DNA of 64,000 bases from Oikopleura dioica (Eukaryota; Chordata; Appendicularia; Copelata; Oikopleuridae). The notes beneath the pieces were generated by a model, which saw only the letters and a list, made by a program, of their open reading frames with translations, was not told the origin of the DNA and ran no database searches. Every line of letters begins with the position of its first letter. Position 1 is the first letter of the stretch. Positions 1 to 10,577 of the stretch are shown piece by piece. The translations under genes and the position numbers were made by a program. Where the stretch lies: assembly GCA_907165135.1 (NCBI GenBank), contig OU015566.1:3288501-3352500 (forward strand). Direction: 5' to 3'.

Positions 1-2
1 GT

Positions 3-2068
3 CTTGAGTGCGAAGATCTCGACGAGTGCTCTGATGACGCGCTTAACTTTTGCGCTGCCACTCAAACCTGCATCAACCAAGTTGGAAGCTACGAATGCGA
101 ATGCTCTCCTGGATACCTTCCAAATACTGACGAGAACACAGTGTCTGTTGCTCCTTGTGTCCAATGCTCAGGACCAGGGGCAACGGAAAATGACGGAGAA
201 TGCACTTGTTATAATGGAGCGATTCTGAGCGAGGGTGATAGTACCCTCTGTGTGTGTCCTGATGGTTGGGAACAGGTAGGTAATATGTGTTCGCTAGGAG
301 GAACTTCTTCGACAACAACCACAACTACTACCACAACTACGACTACAACAACAACTACTTCCACGACGACAAGTAAGACTACGACAACAACCACTACTAC
401 GACGACAACCACTACTACGACGACAACCACAACAACGACAACTACAACAACGACAACTACTTCAACAACAACAACTACCACTACTACCACTACGACAAGT
501 ACAACTACGACAACTACGACTTCCACAACGACCACTACTACGACGACAACAACAACAACTACAACTACTACAACAACGACAACTACATCCACCACAACTA
601 CAAGCACAACAACAACAACTACGACAACAAGTACGTCGACAACTACTACAAGCACCATCACAAGCACAACCAAAAGTACAACAACGAGCACAACTACCAC
701 CTCGACTACCACGACTACTTCAACAAATACAACTACCTCGACGACTACTACCACAACGTCAACAACTACAACAACAACCACTACCACCACAAGCACAACG
801 AGCACAACTACGACCACTACAACCATATCTCAAACAACAACTTCAGGCGAACCTTGCTTTGGTCCAACCAGCCGTTTTGAAAATGGCGCTTGCACTTGCG
901 ACTTTACAATCCGAAGTATCGAACTAAAAGATGACCAGAAAACCTGCCGTTGCAAAGAAAAATTTACTTGGAGAGAGAATCTTGGAATTTGCGACTGTGA
1001 GCCTGGTCTTTTCGTGAGTACAAAAGTTTATAGAAATCATTAAATGAGTTAAAAGAAATCGATTCGGGGAGGTTGCGTTCCACCAGAAGACAACTACATT
1101 CAATGGAAGGGACCCTTCGGAAAATGCGAAGGAAATCGTCGGAAACGAGCGATCAAGCAAATCGACCGTGTTGAAAATGGCGCTACTGAGGTTAGGTTAT
1201 CTTCTTAATTAATATAAGAACAATGTCAAGGCTCCTTGGTTCGGAAGAAATGTCAACTCTTGGAAAGTCACTGAAAAATGCGGCGCCGATAGACCAGGTT
1301 CGAATCCTTCGAAAGAAGATAATTGAAGACTTTATAGATTTTTGCATGGATTGGTTTGCTGAGTTCAATGAAGAAAGTGGGCTATGCGAATGCATCGACG
1401 GTTACACTGACAGCGTTGATGGGTGCACACCTTGGGAAAATAATAAAGATTCAGCTGGACAAACGATCATGGATGAAATTCTCCGACGTCTTCGATTTAT
1501 CGGTTCGCTTTTTCTTGCTTTTGAACGCAAACAGGGATTTTATTATTTGATTTTCAGAGGAAGATGGTTCTTTGAACTCGATCAACGCCAAACGACTCGG
1601 TGCTTTTGAGCGATTCTTCTCAATAATGGAACAGAAGGCGCTCGCGAAGGCAAGGTCTGGTTGCGGAGAAAGGGGTCGAGGCATGCATGGATCCTTCATC
1701 GATGGTAAGTACGAGAAAAGAATGTCATTTCTGATGGAGCTCTAGAAAATCTTGATTTGTTCCGCAACTTTGAAATCGAGTCTGCAAAGGGCGACAACAA
1801 CCACAACGCTCTCCGTAAGATCATCTATCTCTACAACAAATGGCAACAAGCGTATCTGTGGAATTGCCCAAGGTTTATTTTAAAATGATTTCATTCCGCC
1901 TCAACCCTTTTTAGATCTGGGTATGGATATGATCCCCAAGATCCGTCCGATCCAACCGGAACAGTTTGCAAATCGAAAAACAAGAAAGATTCTTTCAAAT
2001 GCCGAATCCAATTCCATTTTGACATCCTTTTCGACCGAGTTTTCAAAGAAACAAAACTCGACTGGTAG
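3..2068 (+). CDS. secreted EGF/mucin-type protein, 5' end outside window
   Basis: Probably an extracellular mucin-like glycoprotein. The frame is open from position 3, so the start lies upstream. It begins with a calcium-binding EGF motif (DLDEC, then six cysteines ending GSYECEC), then a second Cys cluster, then about 175 residues of almost pure Thr with a few Ser (about 310-830), a likely O-glycosylated stalk. Smaller Cys clusters follow. Exons: 3-1013, 1056-1190, 1231-1297, 1338-1487, 1558-1704, 1746-1872, 1915-2068; all introns are GT-AG, 40-70 bp, and the sum closes in frame (596 residues visible). The last ~110 residues match no family I know. Poly(A) signals AATAAA at 2075 and 2148. 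Seen: domains and splice phases. Inferred: secretion, glycosylation. Confidence 0.75.
312..836 (+). repeat. ACN-rich (Thr codon) low-complexity tract
   Basis: About 525 bp of degenerate ACA/ACT/ACC/ACG triplets inside the first gene. Mixed third positions mean the protein repeat is kept while the DNA repeat is blurred, which suggests selection for poly-Thr rather than simple slippage. The antisense open frame (poly-Val) is a shadow. Confidence 0.9.
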
Positions 2069-2546
2069 ATCTGAAATAAAGAAAAAACACTCTAAAAGAA
2101 ATTTTGCCGGATTATCCTAATTGAGCATTTTTTAAAACACCTGTGCAAATAAAAAGAACCAGGTGCCAGAGAAAATGCCTTCTGAGCGAATTTCAGTTTA
2201 GCTGAGATAAACAGTAAGTTAATTTTTGCTTCAACTCTTTTTCTTTCCATCGCCGGTTTTGTTTGAAAATACGGAAATCCCCGCCGCCTCAAATGGCTCA
2301 GCTCAAGGGCATCAAAATTTCCACCGAGAAAACACTATTGAAAAAATATAAGAAATAACGTGAGATTTTTTTGCAGAGGCAAGCATTTGAACTTTCACGC
2401 ATTTTTTCGCGAAAATTCTCTAGATGAAAAAGTGTCATTTCGCTTTTGAAACTTCCGAATTCGCATTTTTTCTCTAGATGAGCCGGCTTGGTTCAGCTAT
2501 CTTCGCAGTTCTCGAGCATTTCCAGTTTCTTCTGGAGAAAGCGGGG
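2069..2546. other. intergenic, no confident gene
   Basis: AT-rich spacer. Short open frames start at 2294 (ATGGCTCAGC) and 2478 (ATGAGCCGGC). The second runs into the hAT element and is open on the far side if the element is removed (see findings). Nothing else supported. Confidence 0.4.
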
Positions 2547-2577
2547 TCCGAGAGCAGGGTTTGAAATCTGAAAATTT

Positions 2578-2850
2578 TGCGTGAGCACGAGCACGCGTGA
2601 GCACGGGGTGCTCATAAATCAGTGAGCATGAGCACGCGTGAGCACGGGGGTGCTCATAATTCAGTGAGCATGAGCACGCGTGAGCACGTGATGCTCAAAT
2701 TTTCGTGAGCATGAGCACGCGTGAGCACGGGGGTGCTCAAATTTTCGTGAGCCTGAGCACGCGTGAGCATGCTCATTGAGCTCACTCACGTGCTCATGAA
2801 CAGCTCATGCTCACGTGCTCATGAGCAGCTCATGCTCACTTGCTTATGAG
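2578..2850. repeat. left subterminal GTGAGCATGAGCACGCGTGA repeats
   Basis: About five units of 40-50 bp sharing GTGAGCATGAGCACGCGTGA followed by GCACG and a variable GGGTGCTCA spacer. The arm ends with inverted copies (CACGTGCTCATGA). Related copies occur at 4915-5130 inside the opposite end, as subterminal transposase-binding repeats of hAT elements often do. Confidence 0.85.
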
Positions 2851-2997
2851 CTGCTAGCGTACCTAGAGTATTTTCAAAATTAAAAATATTAACCATAATA
2901 AAATTAAAATCTTGGCAAATTTTAGTTTTTGCAACAATGGGTGAGGGTGGGGTTGGGGACAATACTGAGATTGATCACCTCAACGGTCCTAGCCAAT

Positions 2998-3945
2998 GTC
3001 AAGCCCCTTAAATTAAGAAATCAAGGAACGGGGCTGAGACGGCCCGAAGGGCCGTCAAGCCCCTTAAATTAAGAAATCAAGGAACGGGGCTGAGACGGCC
3101 CGAAGGGCCGTCAAGCCCCTTAAATTAAGAAATCAAGGAACGGGGCTGAGACGGCCCGAAGGGCCGTCAAGCCCCTTAAATTAAGAAATCAAGGAACGGG
3201 GCTGAGACGGCCCGAAGGGCCGTCAAGCCCCTTAAATTAAGAAATCAAGGAACGGGGCTGAGACGGCCCGAAGGGCCGTCAAGCCCCTTAAATTAAGAAA
3301 TCAAGGAACGGGGCTGAGACGGCCCGAAGGGCCGTCAAGCCCCTTAAATTAAGAAATCAAGGAACGGGGCTGAGACGGCCCGAAGGGCCGTCAAGCCCCT
3401 TAAATTAAGAAATCAAGGAACGGGGCTGAGACGGCCCGAAGGGCCGTCAAGCCCCTTAAATTAAGAAATCAAGGAACGGGGCTGAGACGGCCCGAAGGGC
3501 CGTCAAGCCCCTTAAATTAAGAAATCAAGGAACGGGGCTGAGACGGCCCGAAGGGCCGTCAAGCCCCTTAAATTAAGAAATCAAGGAACGGGGCTGAGAC
3601 GGCCCGAAGGGCCGTCAAGCCCTTAAATTAAGAAATCAAGGAACGGGGCTGAGACGGCCCGAAGGGCCGTCAAGCCCTTAAATTAAGAAATCAAGGAACG
3701 GGGCTGAGACGGCCCGAAGGGCCGTCAAGCCCTTAAATTAAGAAATCAAGGAACGGGGCTGAGACGGCCCGAAGGGCCGTCAAGCCCTTAAATTAAGAAA
3801 TCAAGGAACGGGGCTGAGACGGCCCGAAGGGCCGTCAAGCCCCTTAAATTAAGAAATCAAGGAACGGGGCTGAGACGGCCCGAAGGGCCGTCAAGCCCCT
3901 TAAATTAAGAAATCAAGGAACGGGGCTGAGACGGCCCGAAGGGCC
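2998..3945. repeat. 56-bp satellite, block 1 (about 17 copies)
   Basis: Nearly identical tandem units of 56 bp (55 bp where one C is missing). Each holds TTAAATTAAGAAATCAAGGA and a perfect palindrome GACGGCCCGAAGGGCCGTC (8-bp arms, 3-base loop). The 55-bp variants cluster near 3620-3800, which suggests local unequal exchange. No open frame. Confidence 0.95.
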
Positions 3946-4482
3946 GGGCAACCGGGAGAATAATTCTGTGCACAGAACTATTCTGTGAAAAACAGAATTA
4001 TTCTCACGATAACACCCCCCCTTTCCGGGAGAATAATTCTGTGGAAAAAAATTTTTTTTGGCAAAAATAACTATTATTCTGCGAATGCAGAAGTTGTTTG
4101 CTGCCAAAAATGAGTCCCAGCGGTAGAAAAAGACTGCCCCTGCCAACCCAATGAGTTCTCTATCAGAAAATGCGCGCAAGGGCCGTAGGCCCGTAGCGTG
4201 CTTCATAGCCTCTTCGGTTCAGCTTCTATTAACAAACTATCATTGTTATAGATTGCAAGATTCAAAGACCGACTGAAGTCAATCCTTTTCCACTCTTAGA
4301 CATGATTTCCAGAGTATTATAGGCTATCTACGACATAATCGAAGTGAATTTTGCTAAGCTCGACACAGAATAGTTTTGTTTCAAACAGAATGGTTCTGTT
4401 TCAAACAGAATAGTTCTGTTTTTTCACAGAATAGTTCTGTTTCCACAGAATAGTTCTGTCCACAGAATTATTCTCCCGCCCA
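3946..4482. mobile_element. 537-bp TIR element inserted in the satellite
   Basis: It interrupts one satellite palindrome. Ends are imperfect inverted repeats: GGGCAACCGGGAGAATAATT at the left, with AATTATTCTCCCGCCCAG at the right. GCCCGAAGGGCC (12 bp) occurs on both sides (3934-3945, 4483-4494), readable as a target duplication, although the target is itself palindromic. The right third holds repeated ACAGAATAGTTCTGT near-palindromes. No protein frame is supported. Confidence 0.7.
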
Positions 4483-4820
4483 GCCCGAAGGGCCGTCAAG
4501 CCCCTTAAATTAAGAAATCAAGGAACGGGGCTGAGACGGCCCGAAGGGCCGTCAAGCCCTTAAATTAAGAAATCAAGGAACGGGGCTGAGACGGCCCGAA
4601 GGGCCGTCAAGCCCTTAAATTAAGAAATCAAGGAACGGGGCTGAGACGGCCCGAAGGGCCGTCAAGCCCCTTAAATTAAGAAATCAAGGAACGGGGCTGA
4701 GACGGCCCGAAGGGCCGTCAAGCCCTTAAATTAAGAAATCAAGGAACGGGGCTGAGACGGCCCGAAGGGCCGTCAAGCCCTTAAATTAAGAAATCAAGGA
4801 ACGGGGCTGAGACGGCCCGA
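4483..4820. repeat. 56-bp satellite, block 2 (about 6 copies)
   Basis: Same unit as block 1, mostly the 55-bp variant, continuing after the inserted element and ending at GACGGCCCGAAAAATCC. Confidence 0.95.
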
Positions 4821-4914
4821 AAAATCCCACCAGCGCATCGCCAAGTTTGACTTACAATCGCTTATAGTCTATAAGTTATAGAACCTGTCAATTTGAGTCG
4901 TTAACGACTGTGAG

Positions 4915-5135
4915 CACGTCTTAATGTGAGCTATGAGCACGTGCTCACGTGCTCATGAGCACAGAGTTTGCTCTTGCAGGGATCCATGAGCATGAGCTCG
5001 CGTGAGCACGACTGTGCTCTATCATCGGTGAGCATGAGCACGCGTGAGCACGAGGGGCCCAGAATTCCGTGAGCATGAGCACGCGTGAGCATGCTCATCG
5101 AGCTCACTCACGTGCTCACATGCTCGTGAGCTCGT
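4915..5135. repeat. right subterminal GAGCACG repeats
   Basis: Units with GTGAGCATGAGCACGCGTGA and inverted CACGTGCTCATGAGCAC just inside the right terminal repeat of the hAT element. Confidence 0.8.
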
Positions 5136-5552
5136 CAGATTTCAAACCCTGTCCGAGAGAGCAAGAATTTCCGTAAGTCGACCAAAATATATTGAAGTAA
5201 TTTCTTTTCTAGGTGGAAAAAGCCGAACGGACCGAGGCAGCAAAGGGTAATCCCTCGATTACTTCAATAAAGCTGCAGAAAGCTGGTAACATCACATGTT
5301 CTGATCAACTTTCACATTTCATACACAGATAAACTGTCAAATAAACCTTCCATTTTTATTTCTACTGTCTCATTTTCAAAGCAAGCAGACAATATCGAAC
5401 TTTCAAATTAGAAGAGAGTAAGATTCTTTCTATTATGATTTTCGACAGCGCCACCGGAGTGATAACACTGGCGCCGCACGAAACGGATCTCAACTCTGGA
5501 CCATTTCGATCATTTGCGACGCGACCGAGCTACGAGCTGGTTACTGAGCAAG

Positions 5553-8500
5553 ATGAAGATTTTCCAGGCGTTGTTAGTCGGCACCCTGGCCGCAAAGGGC
5601 GGGAAGAAGAAAGCTGGTAAGTTGAGAGATATGTTTTTCGTAAAGGATCGCTTTTTAGAGCGTGAAGCCGCTAAAGCAGCAGCTTTAGCTGCTCAAGCTG
5701 AGGCTGAGCGACTTTCTTCAACTCCGGAGCTCGGTCCGGGGACACGATTCAAATGGACAACTACGGTGATAACGTTGCAAAAACCTGGGAAGTCGTTGCT
5801 GACGATGAAGGAGTAACCTCTCTCACTTTCCACTTCGTCGGCAGCGAGACTTCCATGGACTGGGGTGCTGCAGACTGCCCGGACTACGTCAAAATTGAGC
5901 CGCAATCCGAGTTGGGAGAAATCCTCGACACGGTGTATTTTTGCGGTTCTGGCGATGCTGCAACTTCGTATTTCATTCGAGATGGAGAGAAGAACTTCAT
6001 CCCTCGGCAGAAATTCGGTCTGAAAGGATGGGACCATGCTTGGGATACGTTCGCGAAGAGAGCCACCGTGACATTTTCTTCCGACTCCGAAGGAAACGGC
6101 GGCAACTTCAAAATTCTCGTCGGAGAGCAGCTCCGATCCTCGCCCTGCCGAACTCGATCGGATTGTCAGCACGTCGACTTGACTCAACATATTTGCGCCA
6201 TCAACGATGAGACGAAAGAAAAAGTCTGCACCAAGGTCGACTGTACCAGCCACGATCACTGTAAGAAAGGAGAGAATCCTGGAGACCCAATTGAAATCTG
6301 CTCGAAAAACAAGTGCGAACCAACAGAATGCCGTCTCAGAGAGCATTGCCCAGAGCAGCACGTCTGCAAGGACAACGAATGCACACTCGTCGACTGCACA
6401 AAACACGATCACTGTGACCAATCTGCCGGCCCGAAGCGATGCACCAAGAACGTCTGTACCTCCGTCGGTTGCGTCGGCAAAAAAGACTGTCTGGCGAACC
6501 AGCTCTGCGTCGAAAACGAGTGCGTCAGCCATGAGTGTCTCGGACATTTGACCTGCGAGAACGACTTTCCGGAACGATGCAAGGATGGAATTTGCAAATG
6601 CATCGGCAGAAAATGCGAAAAACAAGAATGCACCAAGCATACACACTGTCCCGATGGCGGCCTCTGCGACAACAATCCCTTCAACGACCCAACTTTCAAG
6701 TGCTACAACGAAGTTGACGGCGTCAAGACCTGCCGAAACCATGCTCAATGTGGGGCAAAAGCAAAATGCCAGGACAAACGATGCGTGAGCGTGGAGTGTC
6801 GAACAAATAAAGATTGTGAAGGAAAGAAAGGTGCTGAAGCCTGGAGATGCTTCGATGAAAACACTGCTCCAACTGTCGAACAACAGAATACTTGCTACCC
6901 AGTCGACTGCAGTAGACATGACACTTGCGGCGCCAAGAAAGCTTGCAAGGATAACACCTGCGTGGACGTTACCTGTAGAACTAATGCTGACTGTACTGGC
7001 AACTTCTTGTGTCACAAGCCAGATCGTTCCGACCCTACGAAGAATTTCTGCAAAGCCGTCGACTGCATCGGACACAAAGCCTGCAAGGAACATTCCAACA
7101 TCGACTGCCAAAATGGCAAATGTCTTTGCATCAAAAACAAATGCGAGGCGCAACAATGCGTAACTTCTGATCATTGCGGATCAAAACAACGATGTCACGA
7201 CAACAAATGCGAAGATGCGCAATGCTCCAATCATGATCATTGCCTCACATTTTTCCCGAAATCCAACGGAGTCGACTATCACCCAGCCAAGTGCTTCCCC
7301 AACTGTTACACCGAAAAGGGACGAAAGTACTGCCTTCCGGAATGTAGAAAAGTCGCCTGTCGAACGCACGAACATTGCGGGCCCAAGCAGCTTTGCGACA
7401 AGACAAAGAATCAGTGTAAAAATGTCGATTGCAGAGGACATGATCACTGTGGCGACAAAGAAAGTTGCGTCAAAAACGTCTGCACCCTCCAAACTTGCAC
7501 GAAAAATTGGCACTGCAAAGGTGAAAAAGAGGTCTGTGAAAACAACGAATGCAAACAAGTCGGATGCAAAGGACACGACGATTGCGGAGAGAAAGAACGA
7601 TGTATTCGCCATGAATGTGTCGCCAGAGAATGTACTCTCAACGAGCACTGTAGCAAGAGCCCAGGCAATTTCGAAAAATGTGATAAAATTGATGGAACAT
7701 GCATCGACATCGAATGTATTGGTCATACCAGTTGCAACAATGTCAAATTGAACTCGTTCGGCGACGACTGCTCTGATGGACACTGCCTCTGTCTCGGAAA
7801 CGTCTGTCATTGGCAAGAATGTCGAACGAACGACCATTGCGGTGAGAAAGAAAAATGCTCTGGAAATGCATGTCTTCCCGTCGATTGCACCAGCCATGAT
7901 CATTGTGGCGAGAAAGAAGTCTGCAGGGATAATAATTGTGTCGATGTCAAATGCCGCGATAGAGAGCATTGTCAAGCCAAGGGCCTTAGAAAAACAGCTT
8001 ACAAATCGTTAATTTTTAAGTTAAATGATAAGCCCTAAAAAGACAAACAAATTTGCGGTGGCGAAGCAACTAATAACACCTGCGTAGACGTCGACTGCCT
8101 CGGCCATGCTGATTGCGACAACTTCAAGGGCGATACGGAAAACGCCTACTATTGCAAAAACCAGAAGTGTGAGCCGATTCAATGCCGAGTTACTGCCGAC
8201 TGTGGTGATAAAGAAGTGTGCAAAAATAGGGAGTGCCAGACAGTTGCCTGCACAGAGCATTCTCATTGTGAGGAAGAACACGATGATACTTACAGGCCTG
8301 GTTCTTGAGATTTTCATATTTTTCTTCGAAAAAATATTTAAAAAACCGAATAAAAGCTGCTTGAGCAACACCTGTACAAAACAACAATGTCGAAACAACC
8401 AGCACTGCAACAGCAATCAGCTTTGCAACAAAGCCAAGGGCGAGTGCTACGATGTCGAATGTCGAGGAAATCTGATGTGCGACGATAAAGAAGGCTGCGA

Positions 8501-9620
8501 AGATGGAAAATGCCTCTGCCTGGACAATGTTTGCGAGGTGCAAGAATGCAGGAAAGATGCTCACTGCGGCGAGAAAGTAGGATCTTTTTCTTGTTCAATA
8601 AATAGTTACTTATTCAAGGGCGTTTGCGAAAAAAACCAATGTGTCCAACTCGACTGCAAAACTGACGAGCACTGCCTCGACGACAATAGAAAACCTTGCA
8701 GGGACGGAAAATGCCGCTGCAACCTGTCAAAAAACTGCGAGCCCGTTTCATGCATGGAGAACACTCACTGCGCTGCTGATGAAGTCTGCTCTGGCGACGA
8801 TCCGAATGATGGAATCGAAGATAACACTTGCATTTCTGTCGAGTGCAAGAGCATTAACGATTGTGGCGACCAAGAAATTTGCGAGAAAAACACTTGTAAA
8901 TTAGTCGAATGTACTACTTCTAGCCATTGTGCCGATCGATCTTCTCCTCATGTTTGCAGAAAGAACAAATGCGAGCCAGTGGAATGTGCAGCTCATGACG
9001 ACTGCGCCGACTTCTTCCCAGAAACTGAAGGCCTCGGGTACAAATGCATCAAGAATAAGTGCAAAAACTTCGAGTGCACAACAAACTTCCACTGCGGCGA
9101 AGGGCAACTTTGCAACAAATCGATCAACGAGTGCTACGCTCCCGAGTGCATTGGTTCCCTCGCTTGCGATAGCCTGGCAACAACTGAGGGTGGAGAAAAC
9201 TGTCTCGACGGAAGATGCAGATGTGAAGCGAACAAATGCGTGAAAAAGGAATGCAGAGACAATACTCACTGCGGATGGCCACAGAAGGCGAGTATTTGTC
9301 AGAACAACAAGTGCAACAATGTTCCATGCACTTCTCATAGCCACTGTCAAAACGCTGATGGCGGAAACGTCGCTTCCCGATGCGTTGATGGAAACAAATG
9401 CGACCACTCAGGCGAATGTCTTGTGACCAACCACTGCGATTCATACGACGAGCCACATGTCTGCCGAGACAACCAGTGCGTTCCAGTGCCATGTCTCAGA
9501 AACTCAGACTGCGGCGACCAGCACATTTGCGTCCGACAAGAGTGCGTCAAAGTTGAGTGCGACTCGAACATTGACTGCGAAAAGGGGCAAATTTGCGTCG
9601 ACAACCTTTGCGTCGAGTAG
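5553..9620 (+). CDS. secreted CUB + tandem Cys-repeat protein, oikosin-like
   Basis: Likely a structural extracellular protein of 1270 residues. A short hydrophobic leader (MKIFQALLVGTLAA) ending in a basic stretch leads into a CUB-like domain (about 5740-6130). Then come more than 30 short Cys modules, C-x2-H-D-H-C-x5-9-C-x4-C-x3-C, to the end. Exons 5553-5616, 5709-7982, 8043-8295, 8357-8576, 8619-9620 sum to a whole number of codons. The introns at 7983 and 8296 fit only as GC-AG; 8577-8618 is GT-AG, 42 bp, and restores the module. The first acceptor is uncertain: one at about 5660 with a second intron at 5733-5791 also keeps frame. Poly(A) signal at 9820. Relationship to oikosins is inferred from module style, not a search. 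Confidence 0.8.
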
Positions 9621-10066
9621 ACAATCGTCCTGTCTACCAGACTGTAGCGGACCAATTTGCAAGCGAAACGACATGAATACCGGACATCCCAAAAAACATA
9701 AAAATTTCTTGCTTATGAAATCTATATTTTGTAAGCATTCTTTCCTTATCTTCTTCTGCATTTTAAAAACTTTTACTTTTGAAAAAAGATGCGTGGTAGG
9801 CCATGTCCACGGAATTATCAATAAATCTTTTTCGAATGTATACTATTTTGTGTGTATTGTCAGGCAATGCTACATGTATAAAAGCAGTCCACAAAAACGG
9901 ACAGGCAGTTATTGAAATGCTTGAATGAATCGAGTTGTTGGTTCCATTTTCGTTGGCTCTCGTTTTCTATTGAGCGTAGACGACGCCGGACCACTTGTCC
10001 ATCATGAGTGCAGTTTGAGCTCTGAGCTTCTGGAAAAGAGGTTAATTTGGGTAAGGAAGAACTGCG
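9621..10066. other. 3' UTR and convergent spacer
   Basis: Spacer between two genes that converge. It holds the poly(A) signal of the plus-strand gene (AATAAA at 9820). Small open frames here show no protein-like features. Confidence 0.5.
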
Positions 10067-10468
10067 TCAAACCAAGGTTTCGTCGTTGGCATCTTCAAGC
10101 TCGGAGACTTCTCGGACTTCGATTTCATTGTCGCTTTTGACATATCCTTCGGCGACGAGGTAGTTGTCCTCCTGAAATTTGTCAAGCAAAAATTTGCGCT
10201 CGAAGACTTACCATGAGAAATTCGAAGAACTCCGCGGCGTTGGCAGTGAGAGTGACATCGCCAGAGCCATCCCAGATTGTGATCGAGGTCTCGCTCTTTC
10301 GTGCTTTCATTTTACCAAGGATAGTCACCGCATTGCCTTGGTGCTAGAATTACTCTTAGCTAGTAGGGCGTAAAGGGGAAAAGAACTGACCTTGGAAAGG
10401 TTTTCAAGGCAGGCAAATTTGCGGATTTCTTCTTTGTGATCTGGGATTTCGAACTCGACGTTTGCCAT
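10067..10468 (-). CDS. small OB-fold protein, possibly RPA 14-kDa subunit-like
   Basis: 104 residues from exons 10391-10468, 10212-10343 and 10067-10171; introns are GT-AG, 47 and 40 bp, in frame. Central motifs (VTILGKM, then ITIWDGSGDVTLTA, then a strand near EGYV) fit an OB-fold such as RPA3, a single-strand-DNA-binding trimer subunit; RMI2- or TEN1-like folds are alternatives. The tail is acidic. It starts 110 bp after the PPP2R3 stop on the same strand, and TTTTCTTTTCAG lies 4 bases before the ATG, as expected for a trans-spliced second gene of an operon. Gene confidence is high; family is tentative. Confidence 0.6.
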
Positions 10469-10577
10469 TCTTTCTGAAAAGAAAATCTTTAGCTTTTTTC
10501 TGTGAAAATAATTTATAAAAGAAATAGTGAAAAAAATAAGTTGAACTATTCTATAGGAATGTTTCAAAGCGTTGTTT

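Larger units (their letters stand above)
2547..5159. mobile_element. hAT-type non-autonomous element with 8-bp target duplication
   Basis: The element spans 2555-5151. Perfect 16-bp terminal inverted repeats, CAGGGTTTGAAATCTG at 2555-2570 and its complement at 5136-5151, are flanked by a perfect 8-bp direct duplication TCCGAGAG at 2547-2554 and 5152-5159. A CAGGG terminus with an 8-bp duplication is the hAT signature. No transposase frame is present. Inside: GAGCACG-type subterminal repeats on both arms, a 56-bp satellite, and a further inserted element at 3946-4482. Confidence 0.9.

Noticed and set aside
209-826. Long antisense poly-Val open frame
   Set aside because: Pure shadow of the Thr tract on the coding strand.
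1295-1310. GGTTCGAATCC resembling a tRNA T-loop
   Set aside because: No acceptor or anticodon stems fit around it, and it lies at an exon-intron boundary of the EGF/mucin gene.
2998-4820. CRISPR-like array
   Set aside because: Whole 56-bp units are identical with no variable spacers; the context is eukaryotic and inside a hAT element.
5693-7975. Long minus-strand hydrophobic frames opposite the Cys-repeat gene
   Set aside because: Antisense of Lys/Cys/Asp-rich codons; the plus strand has a CUB-like domain and regular Cys modules with consistent splice phases.
8106-8355. Frame beginning MLIATTSRAIRK upstream of Cys modules
   Set aside because: Wrong frame until 8357; the real frame upstream reads Cys modules and is joined through a GC-AG intron.
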